Below, in pieces: positions 48,622-56,921 of a DNA stretch of 64,000 nucleotides. This stretch comes from Stenotrophomonas sp. SY1 (GTDB lineage Bacteria; Pseudomonadota; Gammaproteobacteria; Xanthomonadales; Xanthomonadaceae). The notes under the pieces are model-generated. The model had not been told where the DNA came from, did not search any database, and worked only from the letters and a program-made list of their open reading frames with translations. The stretch lies in NCBI RefSeq assembly GCF_021202945.1, contig NZ_JAJOYR010000001.1, positions 2,523,543-2,587,542 of the forward strand, given 5' to 3'. Position 1 is the stretch's first letter. Every line of letters begins with the position of its first letter. The position numbers and the translations under genes were made by a program.

Positions 48622-49497
48622 TCAATCCGCAAGCGACGCCTTGCCGGGATTGCCGCTCCAATAGCCATTGCGCGCACCCACGCGCGGCGGCAACTGGGCC
48701 GAGCCCAGCATGTCCCGGAAGCGTGCCACTACGCCTGCCATGTCGGCGTGCTGCGGACTGAGCCGCAGAATGTCCACGCCGCACGCGGCCAGTTCGTCGC
48801 GCTCCGGGGCCATGTCCACCACATCCATCCCCTGCACCTGGATACCGTTGATGACCATGAACGGCTCACCTTCGCGGGTAGCCAGCGGCAGTCCATCAGG
48901 ATGATCAATGCAGCGGAATCCGCATTCGTCCTTGGGCACGTCCAGCGCCCGCGCGGTGAAGCAGCGCGCCGAATAGGCCAGCGGCAAACGTCCCCACGCC
49001 AGCACCTCCAGTTCCGGCATCGGCTGGCCTGCCGTCGCCATGCCGGCGCGGATGTCGTCCAGCAGTTCGCGGCCATGCTCGACGCCGGCTACCCAGCGCT
49101 GCAGGCCGTCTTCGATCAGCAGTTGCAGGGTGCGGTGGTTGTAGATGTTGAGCGTCGGCCCGGCAATGAACGGAAGGCCCCGCTCGCGGCACAACTGGAC
49201 GGCGGATAGATCATTCGCCTCCAGCAGGAAGCGCCCATTGTCGACCAGGCGTTGTATTCCCCCCAGTTCCGATTCGGCCTCGACCAACGCCAGGGACGAC
49301 AGCACGATCTGCTTGCCACTGGCCGCAAGTTCATCAGCCAAGGCCAACCAATCACGGGGACGCAGCTCGCGCCGCTTGCTGCATACCGTTTCGCCCAGAT
49401 ACAGAGTGTCCAGCGGCCAGCGCACCGCCTCCCGATAGAACGACAGCACACGCTCGCGCGGCCAGAAGTACTGCAGCGGTCCAAGACTGAGTTTCAT
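48622..49497 (-). CDS. ubiV: Ubiquinone biosynthesis protein UbiV (O2-independent hydroxylation)
   Basis: A 291-aa U32-family protein. It acts with UbiU in the oxygen-independent hydroxylation steps of ubiquinone synthesis. The four Cys expected to hold its [4Fe-4S] cluster are present: ETVCSKRREL near residue 40, then YSARCF, KDECGF and FRCIDH. I chose the ATG at 49497 (MKLSLGPLQYFWPRE), the usual start, 4 nt after the ubiU stop. It converges on nadB with a 54-nt gap. Confidence 0.95.
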   Translation of the reverse strand: MKLSLGPLQYFWPRERVLSFYREAVRWPLDTLYLGETVCSKRRELRPRDWLALADELAASGKQIVLSSLALVEAESELGGIQRLVDNGRFLLEANDLSAVQLCRERGLPFIAGPTLNIYNHRTLQLLIEDGLQRWVAGVEHGRELLDDIRAGMATAGQPMPELEVLAWGRLPLAYSARCFTARALDVPKDECGFRCIDHPDGLPLATREGEPFMVINGIQVQGMDVVDMAPERDELAACGVDILRLSPQHADMAGVVARFRDMLGSAQLPPRVGARNGYWSGNPGKASLAD

Positions 49498-49501
49498 GGT
49501 G

Positions 49502-50500
49502 TCAATGCCAGGCACGGTGATAAGGCCCCAGAGTGGTCTGCTGCCCTTCGGCGTGGGCTGCCAGCGCGTTGTTCCAGTTTTCGCGAAGGCGCCACTGCTG
49601 GGCGCTGCGTGCGTACTCGTCGATGGCCTGTCGCCACACGCCAGCGACAGTTCGCACATAGGCGACACCGCGCTGACGCCCCTCGACCTTCAGCGCAACC
49701 ACGCCGGCCTGCGCCAGTTGCGGCAGAAGTTCCAGGGTGTTGAGGCTGGTGGGCTCCTCCAGCGCATGGAAGACCTCTTCGCCAACGCGATAACGCCCCT
49801 TGCAGACGGTGGGATACCCCGCAGGTTCATCTGGACTGAACCGATCAATCAGAACGCCGTTCAAACGTACGTTGCGACTGTTGTCTGCCAGCTCCTCCCA
49901 GCGTACGAAGCTGGCAGGGGAACACACGCCGTGCCGATTGGGTGACTTGCCGGTGACATAGCTGGAAAGATGACAACGTCCTTCAACCATGATGCACAGG
50001 CTGCCGAAAGCGAACACCTCCAGCGGCACCGGCGAGGTCTGGCAGAGGCGCTGTACCTGCTGCAGCGACAACACCCGCGGCAATACCGCGCGGGAAATCC
50101 CGAAACGTTCATGTGCGTACCGCAACGCTGCCGCCGTGGTGGCGGAACCCTGTACCGAAAGATGGCGGGCCATGTCGGGATGATGCCTGCACGCATGGTC
50201 CAGCACCGCCATCTCCGCCGCGATGATGGCGTCGGCGCCCAGTTCGGCCGCCTGATCGACCGCACGGAACCACGCGTCCAGCCGTGCGCTGTCCGGATAG
50301 GTATTCAGTGCCAGATAGATCTTGCGACTGCGCGCATGTGCATAGGCAATTCCATCGCGCAGCTCCTGCATGTCAAAGTTCAGGCCAGGAAAGGCGCGCG
50401 CGTTGGTCTGATCTCGGAATCCCACATAGACCGCATCGGCACCGGCGTCGATCGCCGCGTGCAGGGCTGGCAGGTTGCCTGCCGGACATACCAGTTGCAT
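49502..50500 (-). CDS. ubiU: Ubiquinone biosynthesis protein UbiU (O2-independent hydroxylation)
   Basis: A 332-aa U32-family protein and partner of UbiV. The TIM-barrel N-terminus MQLVCPAGNLPALHAAIDAGADAVYVG is typical (landmark: CPAGNLPAL). The cluster Cys appear in FGSLCIMVEGRCHLSS, RHGVCSPASF and TVCKGRYRV. U32 relatives TrhP and RlhA hydroxylate RNA and depend on prephenate. The gene is preceded by ubiD (54-nt gap) and followed by ubiV (4-nt gap), so the three form one leftward operon. Confidence 0.95.
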   Translation of the reverse strand: MQLVCPAGNLPALHAAIDAGADAVYVGFRDQTNARAFPGLNFDMQELRDGIAYAHARSRKIYLALNTYPDSARLDAWFRAVDQAAELGADAIIAAEMAVLDHACRHHPDMARHLSVQGSATTAAALRYAHERFGISRAVLPRVLSLQQVQRLCQTSPVPLEVFAFGSLCIMVEGRCHLSSYVTGKSPNRHGVCSPASFVRWEELADNSRNVRLNGVLIDRFSPDEPAGYPTVCKGRYRVGEEVFHALEEPTSLNTLELLPQLAQAGVVALKVEGRQRGVAYVRTVAGVWRQAIDEYARSAQQWRLRENWNNALAAHAEGQQTTLGPYHRAWH

Positions 50501-50554
50501 CTGTTTTCTCCACTACGAAGCAGGGTGATTGACCAGGACATCTGCCATCGATGC

Positions 50555-52045
50555 TCACGGGTCGTCATCCGCTTGCGCATGCGCGCGACTGATCGCCTCC
50601 CAGAGCACATCCACCCGTTGCTCCACCCGCCGATCAAGAGTGATGGGGCGGCCCCACTCGCGACTGCTTTCCCCCGGCCATTTGCGCGTGGCGTCCAGCC
50701 CGAGCTTGGAGCCCAGACCGGGGACGGGCGAAGCGAAATCCAGATAATCGATGGGCGTGTTCTCCACCAGCATGCTGTCGCGCGCCGGATCCACGCGGGT
50801 GGAGATCGCCCAGACCACCTGTGACCAGTCACGCACGTCGATATCCTCATCGGTGACGATGACGAACTTGGTGTACGTGAACTGCCGCAGGTACGACCAG
50901 ATGCCCATCATGATCCGTCGCGCATGGCCGGCGTACTGCTTGCGGATGCTCACCACCGCCACGCGATAGGAGCAGGCTTCCGGCGGCAGGAAGAAATCGA
51001 TGATCTCCGGAAACACCTTGCGCAGAATCGGCACGAATACATCGTTGAGCGCACGCGCCAGCACCGACGGCTCATCGAAGGGTGCGCGCCCCATGTAACT
51101 GCCGTGATAGATCGCACCGGCACGCAGCCGCATGCATTCGATGGTGAGCACAGGGAATTGCCCCTGCCCGTTGTAATAGCCGGTGTGGTCACCAAACGGC
51201 CCTTCCAGTGCGGTATCGCCGGGATGGATGAATCCTTCCAGCACGATCTCCGCACCGGCCGGCACATCCAGCCCGGTCAGTTCGCTTCGCCACACGCGCG
51301 ATCGTGCGCCACGCAGCAGCCCGGCGAACTCGTATTCGGAAAGCGTATCGGGTACTGGCGCCACCGCCGCCAGCAGAGTGGCGGGGTCCGCGCCGATGGC
51401 CACCACGACTGGAAATGGCTTGCCCGGGTGGGCGGCCTGCCAACCGGCGAAATCCAGCGCGCCGCCACGATGGGGCAACCAGCGCATGATCACCCTGTTG
51501 CGGCCGATCACCTGCTGCCGATAGATGGCCACGTTCTGCCTTGCCTGATGCACGCCGCGTGTAACCACCAAACCGAAGGTGATCAGGCGGTCAACATCCT
51601 CCGGCCAGCATCGTTGGATGGGCAAGGCAGCCAGGTCGACCGCTTCCCCTTCGAGCACGTGCGCATTGACCTCGGCCTGATGTACCCGTCGGGGGGCCAC
51701 GTGCAGCAACTGTCCCCATTCCGGCCATTGCGACAATGCATCGCGCAGATTGGCGGGCCAACGCGGCTCCTTGACCGCCGCAAGCAGCTCACCCAGTTCA
51801 CGCAACGATGCCAGTGGCCGGCCATCGAGCGCCATCTCGATCCGCCGCGGATGCCCGAACAGGTTGCCCAGCAGCGGATGTTCCGAACCGGTGTTGTTCA
51901 TCAGCAATGCCGGCCCGCCGGCACGCAACGCGCGCAGGCTCAGCGACGTGCTTTCCAGTTGCGGCGCGACTGCGGCATCCATCCGGCACAAGTCACCGCG
52001 CGCATCCAGGTGCTGCAGGAACTGGCGAAGATCATGAAAGGCCAT
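50555..52045 (-). CDS. ubiD: UbiD-type 4-hydroxy-3-polyprenylbenzoate decarboxylase
   Basis: A 496-aa prenylated-FMN decarboxylase (E. coli UbiD 497). The N-terminus [19 protein letters not shown] and blocks [20 protein letters not shown] and [24 protein letters not shown] (in parts) are characteristic. It removes the carboxyl group of the octaprenyl-hydroxybenzoate ring in ubiquinone synthesis and needs UbiX, not in the window. The ATG at 52045 was chosen over an upstream start at 52126 by family N-terminus. First gene of the leftward ubiD-ubiU-ubiV operon with an FNR-like site upstream. Confidence 0.95.
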   Translation of the reverse strand: MAFHDLRQFLQHLDARGDLCRMDAAVAPQLESTSLSLRALRAGGPALLMNNTGSEHPLLGNLFGHPRRIEMALDGRPLASLRELGELLAAVKEPRWPANLRDALSQWPEWGQLLHVAPRRVHQAEVNAHVLEGEAVDLAALPIQRCWPEDVDRLITFGLVVTRGVHQARQNVAIYRQQVIGRNRVIMRWLPHRGGALDFAGWQAAHPGKPFPVVVAIGADPATLLAAVAPVPDTLSEYEFAGLLRGARSRVWRSELTGLDVPAGAEIVLEGFIHPGDTALEGPFGDHTGYYNGQGQFPVLTIECMRLRAGAIYHGSYMGRAPFDEPSVLARALNDVFVPILRKVFPEIIDFFLPPEACSYRVAVVSIRKQYAGHARRIMMGIWSYLRQFTYTKFVIVTDEDIDVRDWSQVVWAISTRVDPARDSMLVENTPIDYLDFASPVPGLGSKLGLDATRKWPGESSREWGRPITLDRRVEQRVDVLWEAISRAHAQADDDP

Positions 52046-52190
52046 GATCGCTCCGACACAGGGCAGCGGAGGCGACGGAATGGAGTGCCTGCCGTGTGCC
52101 ACGGCAACGCCGAATCGCGCGCCCATGCCTGCGGATTTCCATCGGCCGGATGGAAGGCTTCATCAACAGCTCCCCTGTCATCGAGCGGCC

Positions 52191-52232
52191 ATTGTGGGGA
52201 GCGGCCACCTGCGGAGTCTTGACTTGCATCAA
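52191..52232 (-). promoter_or_regulatory. FNR/ANR-type promoter of the ubiD-ubiU-ubiV operon
   Basis: Read leftward, TTGAT-GCAA-GTCAA (52232-52219) matches the FNR/ANR consensus at 9 of 10 positions. A -10 like CACAAT lies at 52196-52191, giving a predicted start near 52184 and a centre distance of about 41.5. The leader to ubiD would be about 139 nt. Confidence 0.7.
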
Positions 52233-52297
52233 GCCCGGCACAGTCCATCGCCAGCCAGCCATTAGGCGGCCGTTCGCCGAAGCGATGTGCTCCGCGC

Positions 52298-52338
52298 TTG
52301 ACCTGCGTCAGGGAAGACCCGCCGGCCGGCAATAGGAT
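52298..52338 (+). promoter_or_regulatory. Weaker FNR/ANR-like promoter of the DGC-domain gene
   Basis: TTGAC-CTGC-GTCAG (52298-52311) matches the FNR/ANR consensus at 7 of 10 positions. A TAGGAT -10 (52333-52338), identical to that of the cm-ubiT promoter, puts the start about 41 nt from the centre. Together with the leftward site at 52219-52232 it accounts for most of the 389-nt gap between ubiD and the DGC gene. Confidence 0.5.
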
Positions 52339-52434
52339 GCGTTGTGGCCGCAGTGCCTTCAGAGGCACACGCGCGCCGGCCACATGCGCCGTCGCAAACG
52401 CGGCCACGCACCGTCTCCGCTGAGGGTCATCACC

Positions 52435-52827
52435 ATGAAACCATCAAAGCCGCTGGTGTACTCGTGTTCGGGCTGCTCCAGTGCGGCGCAGATGGCCAAT
52501 CAGATGGCGCTGTGGCTGGACCGGCAAGGCGTGGCGGAGATGTCATGCATCGCAGGCGTGGGCGGCAACGTGCATGCACTGGTGCGTACGGCCACCTCCG
52601 GCCGGCCAATCATTGCGCTGGACGGCTGCATCCTGCATTGCGTGAAGGCATGCCTGGCGAAGGTAAACACCGAAGCAACCCTGCATGTCACGCTTTCCAA
52701 TCATGGCGTCAGGAAGCGCAGGCATGCTGATTTCGACGCGCAACAGGCCGAAGAGGTATACAGGCACCACGTGCTGCCGCAGATTCAGGCCTTGGCGCGG
52801 AACGGGATGGCCGAGCCCGATGGCTGA
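52435..52827 (+). CDS. DGC-domain putative zinc-binding protein
   Basis: A 130-aa protein with YSCSGCSSAAQMANQMA at the N-terminus, MSCIAGVGGN in the middle, and ALDGCILHCVKACL carrying the Asp-Gly-Cys triplet that names the DGC domain. Its Cys pairs suggest zinc or an Fe-S cluster, but no biochemical function is known to me. Proteins of this family often accompany anaerobic respiration genes, consistent with its FNR-like promoter and the ubi neighbours. The ATG at 52435 begins the family N-terminus. Confidence 0.88.
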   Translation: MKPSKPLVYSCSGCSSAAQMANQMALWLDRQGVAEMSCIAGVGGNVHALVRTATSGRPIIALDGCILHCVKACLAKVNTEATLHVTLSNHGVRKRRHADFDAQQAEEVYRHHVLPQIQALARNGMAEPDG

Positions 52828-52978
52828 TCCCGGGCCGACGGGCTGTGGGGTGACCTTTGTTGCTTCGCCTGGCCGTCCTTCCCGCCCCGGCGGAAATGAC
52901 GCGCAGGAACCATGAAACCAGATCCTGCGCCAGGAACGATTCAAGGCAAGGAACCGTAGCGTCACGGCCCCACCACAC

Positions 52979-54097
52979 TCAACCCGGTTCGGCCGCAACC
53001 AGCGGACGCTCCGGCGCAGGTTTGCTCGGGAACGCATGGCGCAGGATGCGCCATGCCACCTGGCCAAACTGGCGCGGCAACGAACCGGTGTTGTAGTGCT
53101 GGCCGTAGCGCGCGCAGATCTGCTTCACGTCCACCGCCATCGCCGCATAGCGGTTGGCTGGAATGTCCGGGTAGAAGTGATGTTCGATCTGGTGGCTGAG
53201 GTTGCCGGTCATCACGTCCATCCACTTGCCACCGGTGATGTTGGACGAACCGCGCAACTGGCGCAGGTACCAATGTCCACGGCTTTCATTGCGGATGCAG
53301 TCCTTGGGGAAGGTTTCGGCATCGGCGGTGAAATGGCCACAGAAGATCACCACGTAGGTCCACACATTGCGGATGACATTGGCAGCCACGTTGCCCAGCA
53401 GCACCGGCAGGAAGAACGGGCCTGCAAGCGCGGGAAACAGCACGTAATCCTTCAACACCTGCTTGAGCGCCTTGCGTCGTACCGGCTTGGCCTGACGCCA
53501 CAGCTGCCGCAGCGTCACCTTGCCGTTGAGCAGGCGGCCCACGCGCAGATCCTGTATTGCGATGCCCCATTCGAACAGCAGGGCGAACACCACCGCCACC
53601 AGCGGCTGCAACAGGAAGAACGGCTGCCAGCGCTGCTCCGGGAAGATCCGCAGCAGGCCGTAGCCGATGTCATCGTCCAGGCCGCGCACATTGGTGTAGG
53701 TGTGGTGACGGAAGTTGTGGGTCTTGCGCCAGCTTTCAGCGGTGCCAGCGATGTCCCATTCGTAATTCTTGCCCTGCAGCGACGGGTCGCCCATCCAGTC
53801 GTACTGTCCATGGATGACGTTGTGTGCCAGTTCCATGTTCTCCAGGATCTTGGACAGGCCCAGCAGCACCACGCCGGCAATCCACGCCGGCACCAGCACG
53901 CTGTGCACGAACGCACCCAGGAACAGCAGCGCACGGCCGGCAACACCGGTCCAGCGCACCGCCGCGACAACCCTGCGGATGTAGCGCGCATCACTGGCGC
54001 CCAGCGTGGCCTGGTGTTTGGCGCGCACCGCGTCAAGTTCATCACCAAAGGCCTGCAACTGCGCCGCCGACAGGGTGCGGTTGTTCGAGGAAGACAT
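52979..54097 (-). CDS. desB: Membrane fatty acyl desaturase, DesB-like
   Basis: A 372-aa membrane di-iron desaturase. The three histidine boxes are HNVIH (near residue 91), HNFRHH (near 127) and HQIEHH (near 310). Two pairs of membrane helices lie between them. In Pseudomonas, DesB introduces a cis double bond into acyl-CoA taken from outside, with electrons from DesC. The ATG at 54097 lies 3 nt after the desC stop, and a divergent TetR gene completes the desCB/desT layout. It needs oxygen, unlike the neighbouring ubiUV module. Confidence 0.9.
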   Translation of the reverse strand: MSSSNNRTLSAAQLQAFGDELDAVRAKHQATLGASDARYIRRVVAAVRWTGVAGRALLFLGAFVHSVLVPAWIAGVVLLGLSKILENMELAHNVIHGQYDWMGDPSLQGKNYEWDIAGTAESWRKTHNFRHHTYTNVRGLDDDIGYGLLRIFPEQRWQPFFLLQPLVAVVFALLFEWGIAIQDLRVGRLLNGKVTLRQLWRQAKPVRRKALKQVLKDYVLFPALAGPFFLPVLLGNVAANVIRNVWTYVVIFCGHFTADAETFPKDCIRNESRGHWYLRQLRGSSNITGGKWMDVMTGNLSHQIEHHFYPDIPANRYAAMAVDVKQICARYGQHYNTGSLPRQFGQVAWRILRHAFPSKPAPERPLVAAEPG

Positions 54098-54100
54098 TGC

Positions 54101-55162
54101 TTACAGCTCCAGGACGAGATCGGTACTGGCGCTGTTGACGCACAGTTTGAGCAGGGTGGAAGGCTCATCGGCGTAGTCGCCGGTGAGCGTATGCCGGGTA
54201 ACGCCGGAGACCTTGCCGCAGACGCAGGTATTGCAGATGCCCATGCGGCAACCGCTGGCCGGCTGAATGCCTTCGGCTTCGAGCGCCGGCAGCAATGCGG
54301 CGCCGCGCGGCACGATGAGCGTGCGACCGCTGTTGAGCAGTTGCACCTGCACGCTGCCTTGTTCCTGCGCGTGCAGCTGCGGCGGGCTGAAGGCCTCGCT
54401 CTGGAAGCTGGCCACCTGCCCTTGCAGACGCTGCTGTGCCGCCTGCACAAAGCCGGCCGGGCCACAGGCAAGTACGCGCGCCGTTTCAAGCAGGGCGACA
54501 TCGGAAAACTCGTGTGCATCCACCCGCGCCGCCGGTTGTGCCGGGTCGCGTGTGGTCAGCAGCTGCAGACCAAACGCTGGATGGTGATCAGCCAGTGCCT
54601 GCAGTTCGTCCACGAAGCACAGCTCCAGCCGGTGGCGCGCCCAGTACAACAGGTCCACCTTCACCGGCATGCCCTGCCCGGCCAGCTCGCGCAGCAGCGC
54701 GCGCATCGGCGTGACGCCACTGCCGGCCGCCAACAGCAGCAGGCGCTGCGCCGGTTGCGCCGGCAGCACCATCTCGCCGAAGGCCTGCCCCAGCGCGAAC
54801 ACCTCGCCGATGCGGGCCTGATGCGCGAGGTGATTGCTGACCTTGCCACCGGCAATGGCCTTGACGGTGATCGCCAGGCGCCCATTGGGCAGCGCCGTCG
54901 GGCTGTAGCTGCGGGTGGTCAGGCGGCCTTCCACCTCCACGCCAAGGTTCACGTGCTGGCCCGCGGCCAAGCCGCCAAAGTGGCGATTTGGCTGCAATTC
55001 CAGGGTGAATGCGTCGGCACTGGCCCGGGTTCGGGCGACCAGCCGCGCCAACGGCCGACGCAGCGTCCACAGCGGATGTACGCGGGTGGACCAGAAATCG
55101 AAGAAGCCTTCACTCAACCACGGAATCGGCGGCGGCGTGGCATTGCGGTAAGCGGTACTCAT
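54101..55162 (-). CDS. desC: Ferredoxin reductase-type electron donor, DesC-like
   Basis: A 353-aa three-part reductase: flavin-binding barrel (TTRSYSPTALPNGRLAI), NAD(P)H domain (LLLAAGSGVTPMRALLREL, VLACGPAGFVQAA), and a C-terminal plant-type [2Fe-2S] domain with GCRMGICNTCVC and a distal Cys (LKLCVNS). It supplies electrons to the desaturase encoded next. I chose the ATG at 55162 (MSTAYRNATPP) over a TTG three codons earlier. Divergent from desT across 94 nt. Confidence 0.93.
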   Translation of the reverse strand: MSTAYRNATPPPIPWLSEGFFDFWSTRVHPLWTLRRPLARLVARTRASADAFTLELQPNRHFGGLAAGQHVNLGVEVEGRLTTRSYSPTALPNGRLAITVKAIAGGKVSNHLAHQARIGEVFALGQAFGEMVLPAQPAQRLLLLAAGSGVTPMRALLRELAGQGMPVKVDLLYWARHRLELCFVDELQALADHHPAFGLQLLTTRDPAQPAARVDAHEFSDVALLETARVLACGPAGFVQAAQQRLQGQVASFQSEAFSPPQLHAQEQGSVQVQLLNSGRTLIVPRGAALLPALEAEGIQPASGCRMGICNTCVCGKVSGVTRHTLTGDYADEPSTLLKLCVNSASTDLVLEL

Positions 55163-55256
55163 GGGACGCAACTATACGGGCGAGCATACAGCTGTGTATA
55201 CAGTCGTATATACGCAACACAGGCTATGATTCATCGATCCAACTCCCCGAGCCGTG
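55163..55256. promoter_or_regulatory. Shared desC/desT control region
   Basis: The 94-nt gap is AT-richer than its surroundings and contains imperfect repeats of GTATAC/ATACAG type between about 55186 and 55213, centred on the palindrome ACAGCTGT. It should hold both promoters and a TetR operator. It does not match the Pseudomonas DesT site as I remember it, so the exact operator is unresolved. Confidence 0.4.
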
Positions 55257-55919
55257 ATGAGCACCCGCGACCAGCCCGCTTCCGCACCAGACGACCTGCA
55301 CCCCGCGCGCAAGGCTTCGATCTCGCGTGACGACCTGCTGGCCGCCGCCCTCGCCCTGATCGGCCCACACCGCAGCGTCTCCACGCTGAGCCTGCGCGAA
55401 GTGGCCCGCGAGGCGGGCATCGCCCCCAATTCGTTCTATCGCCAGTTCCGCGACATGGATGAACTGACGGTAGCGCTGATCGATCTGGCCGGGCGGTCGC
55501 TGCGCACCATCATCGGCCAGGCACGCCTGCGCGCAGCCGACAACAATCGGGGCGTGATCCGTCTGTCCGTGGAAACGTTCATGGAGCAGCTGCGCGCCGA
55601 TGACCGGCTGATGCACGTGCTGCTGCGCGAAGGCACCGCCGGCTCGGATGCGTTCAAGCAGGCAGTGGACCGCGAGCTGGGTTACTTCGAAGAAGAACTG
55701 AAGGGCGACCTGGTGCGGCTGGCCGCACTGGACGGCGCCACCCTGTACGAGCCGGCGCTCGCGGCAAAGGCCATCACCCGCCTGGTCTTCGCCATGGGCG
55801 GCAGCGCGATGGACCTGCCGGAAGAGAAAGACCCCGAGTTGATCGAACAGATGTCGCAGATGATCCGCATGATCATCACCGGCGCGCGCGCCCTGTCCAG
55901 GCACCCGCCCAGAAGCTGA
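55257..55919 (+). CDS. desT: TetR-family regulator, DesT-like
   Basis: A 220-aa repressor. The helix-turn-helix lies around residues 40-60 (TLSLREVAREAGIAPNSFYRQF), and the C-terminal domain is the ligand-sensing type (VLLREGTAGSDAFKQAVDREL). In Pseudomonas, DesT senses the saturation of acyl-CoA and controls desCB. The divergent layout here supports the same role. I chose the ATG at 55257; a GTG directly before it is also in frame. It converges on modE with a 30-nt gap. Confidence 0.88.
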   Translation: MSTRDQPASAPDDLHPARKASISRDDLLAAALALIGPHRSVSTLSLREVAREAGIAPNSFYRQFRDMDELTVALIDLAGRSLRTIIGQARLRAADNNRGVIRLSVETFMEQLRADDRLMHVLLREGTAGSDAFKQAVDRELGYFEEELKGDLVRLAALDGATLYEPALAAKAITRLVFAMGGSAMDLPEEKDPELIEQMSQMIRMIITGARALSRHPPRS

Positions 55920-55949
55920 CGCGCTTCATCGCCGAGCACAGCGCGGCGT

Positions 55950-56759
55950 TTATTCCGGCACGCCGACGATGACGCTGGACGCTTTGAACAGCACGGTCGC
56001 CCGCCCGCCTTCGACCAGTTCCAATGCGGACGTACTGGCCTGGGTGATGATGGCCACGACGCTGACGCCGTTGCCGACATCCACCACGATTTCATCGTTC
56101 ACCGCGCCGGTGGTAATGCGGCTGATGTCGCCGGCAAAACAATTGCGGGCCGAATAGCGCGCGCCCGTCACCTCGTTGGCCAATACCACCGACGACGCCT
56201 TGACCAGTGCATACGCCTGGGCGCCAATTTCAAGACCAAGTTCCGACAAGCTGCCGTGGGTGATGGTAGCTACCACCTGCACGCCGGGTGCGACCTCGAT
56301 CTGCACCTCGTCATTGACGGCTCCGGGCACGATCTGGCTGACCCTGCCGTGGAACTGATTGCGCGCGCTGGTGACCATGCTGATTCTCCGGATCAGGGCC
56401 AGGTCTTCGCCCAGCCCGGGATGTGCCTGCAATGCCTGCAGAAAGGCGCGATGTTCGCGTTCGATCTGCTCGAAGTGCCGGATCAGGCTGCGGCCACGCT
56501 CGGTCAACCGCGCCCCACCGCCACCGCGGCCGCCCACGCTGCGGGTCACCAGTGGCTCGCCGGCAACGGTGTTCATCGCGTCCACCGCGTCCCAGGCATT
56601 CTTGTACGTCATGCCCATGCGCCGCGCGGCCTGGCTGATCGAGCCACAGGCATCGATCAGTGCCAGCAACGCGAAACGACCTTTCCCGCCCAGGCTCTGG
56701 CCAGCCACGCTCATCCATAAATGGCCTTGCAGCTCCACCGGTGTCGAAGCCTCGGTCAT
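55950..56759 (-). CDS. modE: Molybdate-responsive transcriptional regulator ModE
   Basis: A 269-aa protein. The N-terminal winged helix (GGKGRFALLALIDACGSISQAARRMGMTYKNAWDAVDAMN, with the recognition helix around residues 38-60, and GGRGGGGARLT) matches E. coli ModE. Two TOBE/MOP molybdate-binding domains follow (SARNQFHGRVSQIVPGAVNDEVQIEV and SARNCFAGDISRITTGAVNDEIVVDV). Mo-bound ModE represses uptake and activates some molybdoenzyme genes. It is divergent from a TonB-receptor operon with a ModE-type site in the gap, so it is very likely the local regulator. Confidence 0.96.
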   Translation of the reverse strand: MTEASTPVELQGHLWMSVAGQSLGGKGRFALLALIDACGSISQAARRMGMTYKNAWDAVDAMNTVAGEPLVTRSVGGRGGGGARLTERGRSLIRHFEQIEREHRAFLQALQAHPGLGEDLALIRRISMVTSARNQFHGRVSQIVPGAVNDEVQIEVAPGVQVVATITHGSLSELGLEIGAQAYALVKASSVVLANEVTGARYSARNCFAGDISRITTGAVNDEIVVDVGNGVSVVAIITQASTSALELVEGGRATVLFKASSVIVGVPE

Positions 56760-56818
56760 GCCTTTTCCATCCGCACAGGTCTGCCCGAAGTGTACGGCGC
56801 AACGCGAGTGACCCGCGC

Positions 56819-56860
56819 TTGATATCAGTCAAGGCCGTGCTGGCGTGCCAGCCACAGAAT
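56819..56860 (+). promoter_or_regulatory. FNR/ANR-type promoter of the TonB receptor-mol operon
   Basis: TTGAT-ATCA-GTCAA (56819-56832) matches the FNR/ANR consensus at 9 of 10 positions. A -10 like CAGAAT lies at 56855-56860, giving a start near 56867 and a centre distance of about 41.5, the same geometry as the ubi promoters. The start lies about 28 nt before the ModE-type operator. Confidence 0.7.
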
Positions 56861-56894
56861 GCTGGCGTCGATCACGAAGTCGACACATTCCAAC

Positions 56895-56918
56895 CGTTAT
56901 ATCAACTTGGATATAACG
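56895..56918. promoter_or_regulatory. ModE-binding site
   Basis: A perfect 8-bp inverted repeat CGTTATAT-N8-ATATAACG, the core of the known ModE box, ends 3 nt before the ATG of the TonB receptor gene. Being downstream of the predicted transcription start, it is placed for repression by molybdate-loaded ModE. The site covers the ribosome binding region, so no normal Shine-Dalgarno sequence is visible. Confidence 0.9.
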
Positions 56919-56921
56919 AAC

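Noticed and set aside
55186..55213. A defined DesT operator in the desC/desT gap
   Set aside because: Only imperfect overlapping GTATAC/ATACAG repeats are visible and none matches the known site well, so only a general control region was reported.
53036..55330. A 764-codon open frame on the plus strand opposite desB and desC
   Set aside because: Antisense shadow; desB and desC have full sets of His boxes, flavin and Fe-S motifs on the minus strand.
52979..55919. Including the desaturase genes in the anaerobic island
   Set aside because: The desaturase needs oxygen, no FNR-like site was found in its control region, and it has its own TetR regulator.
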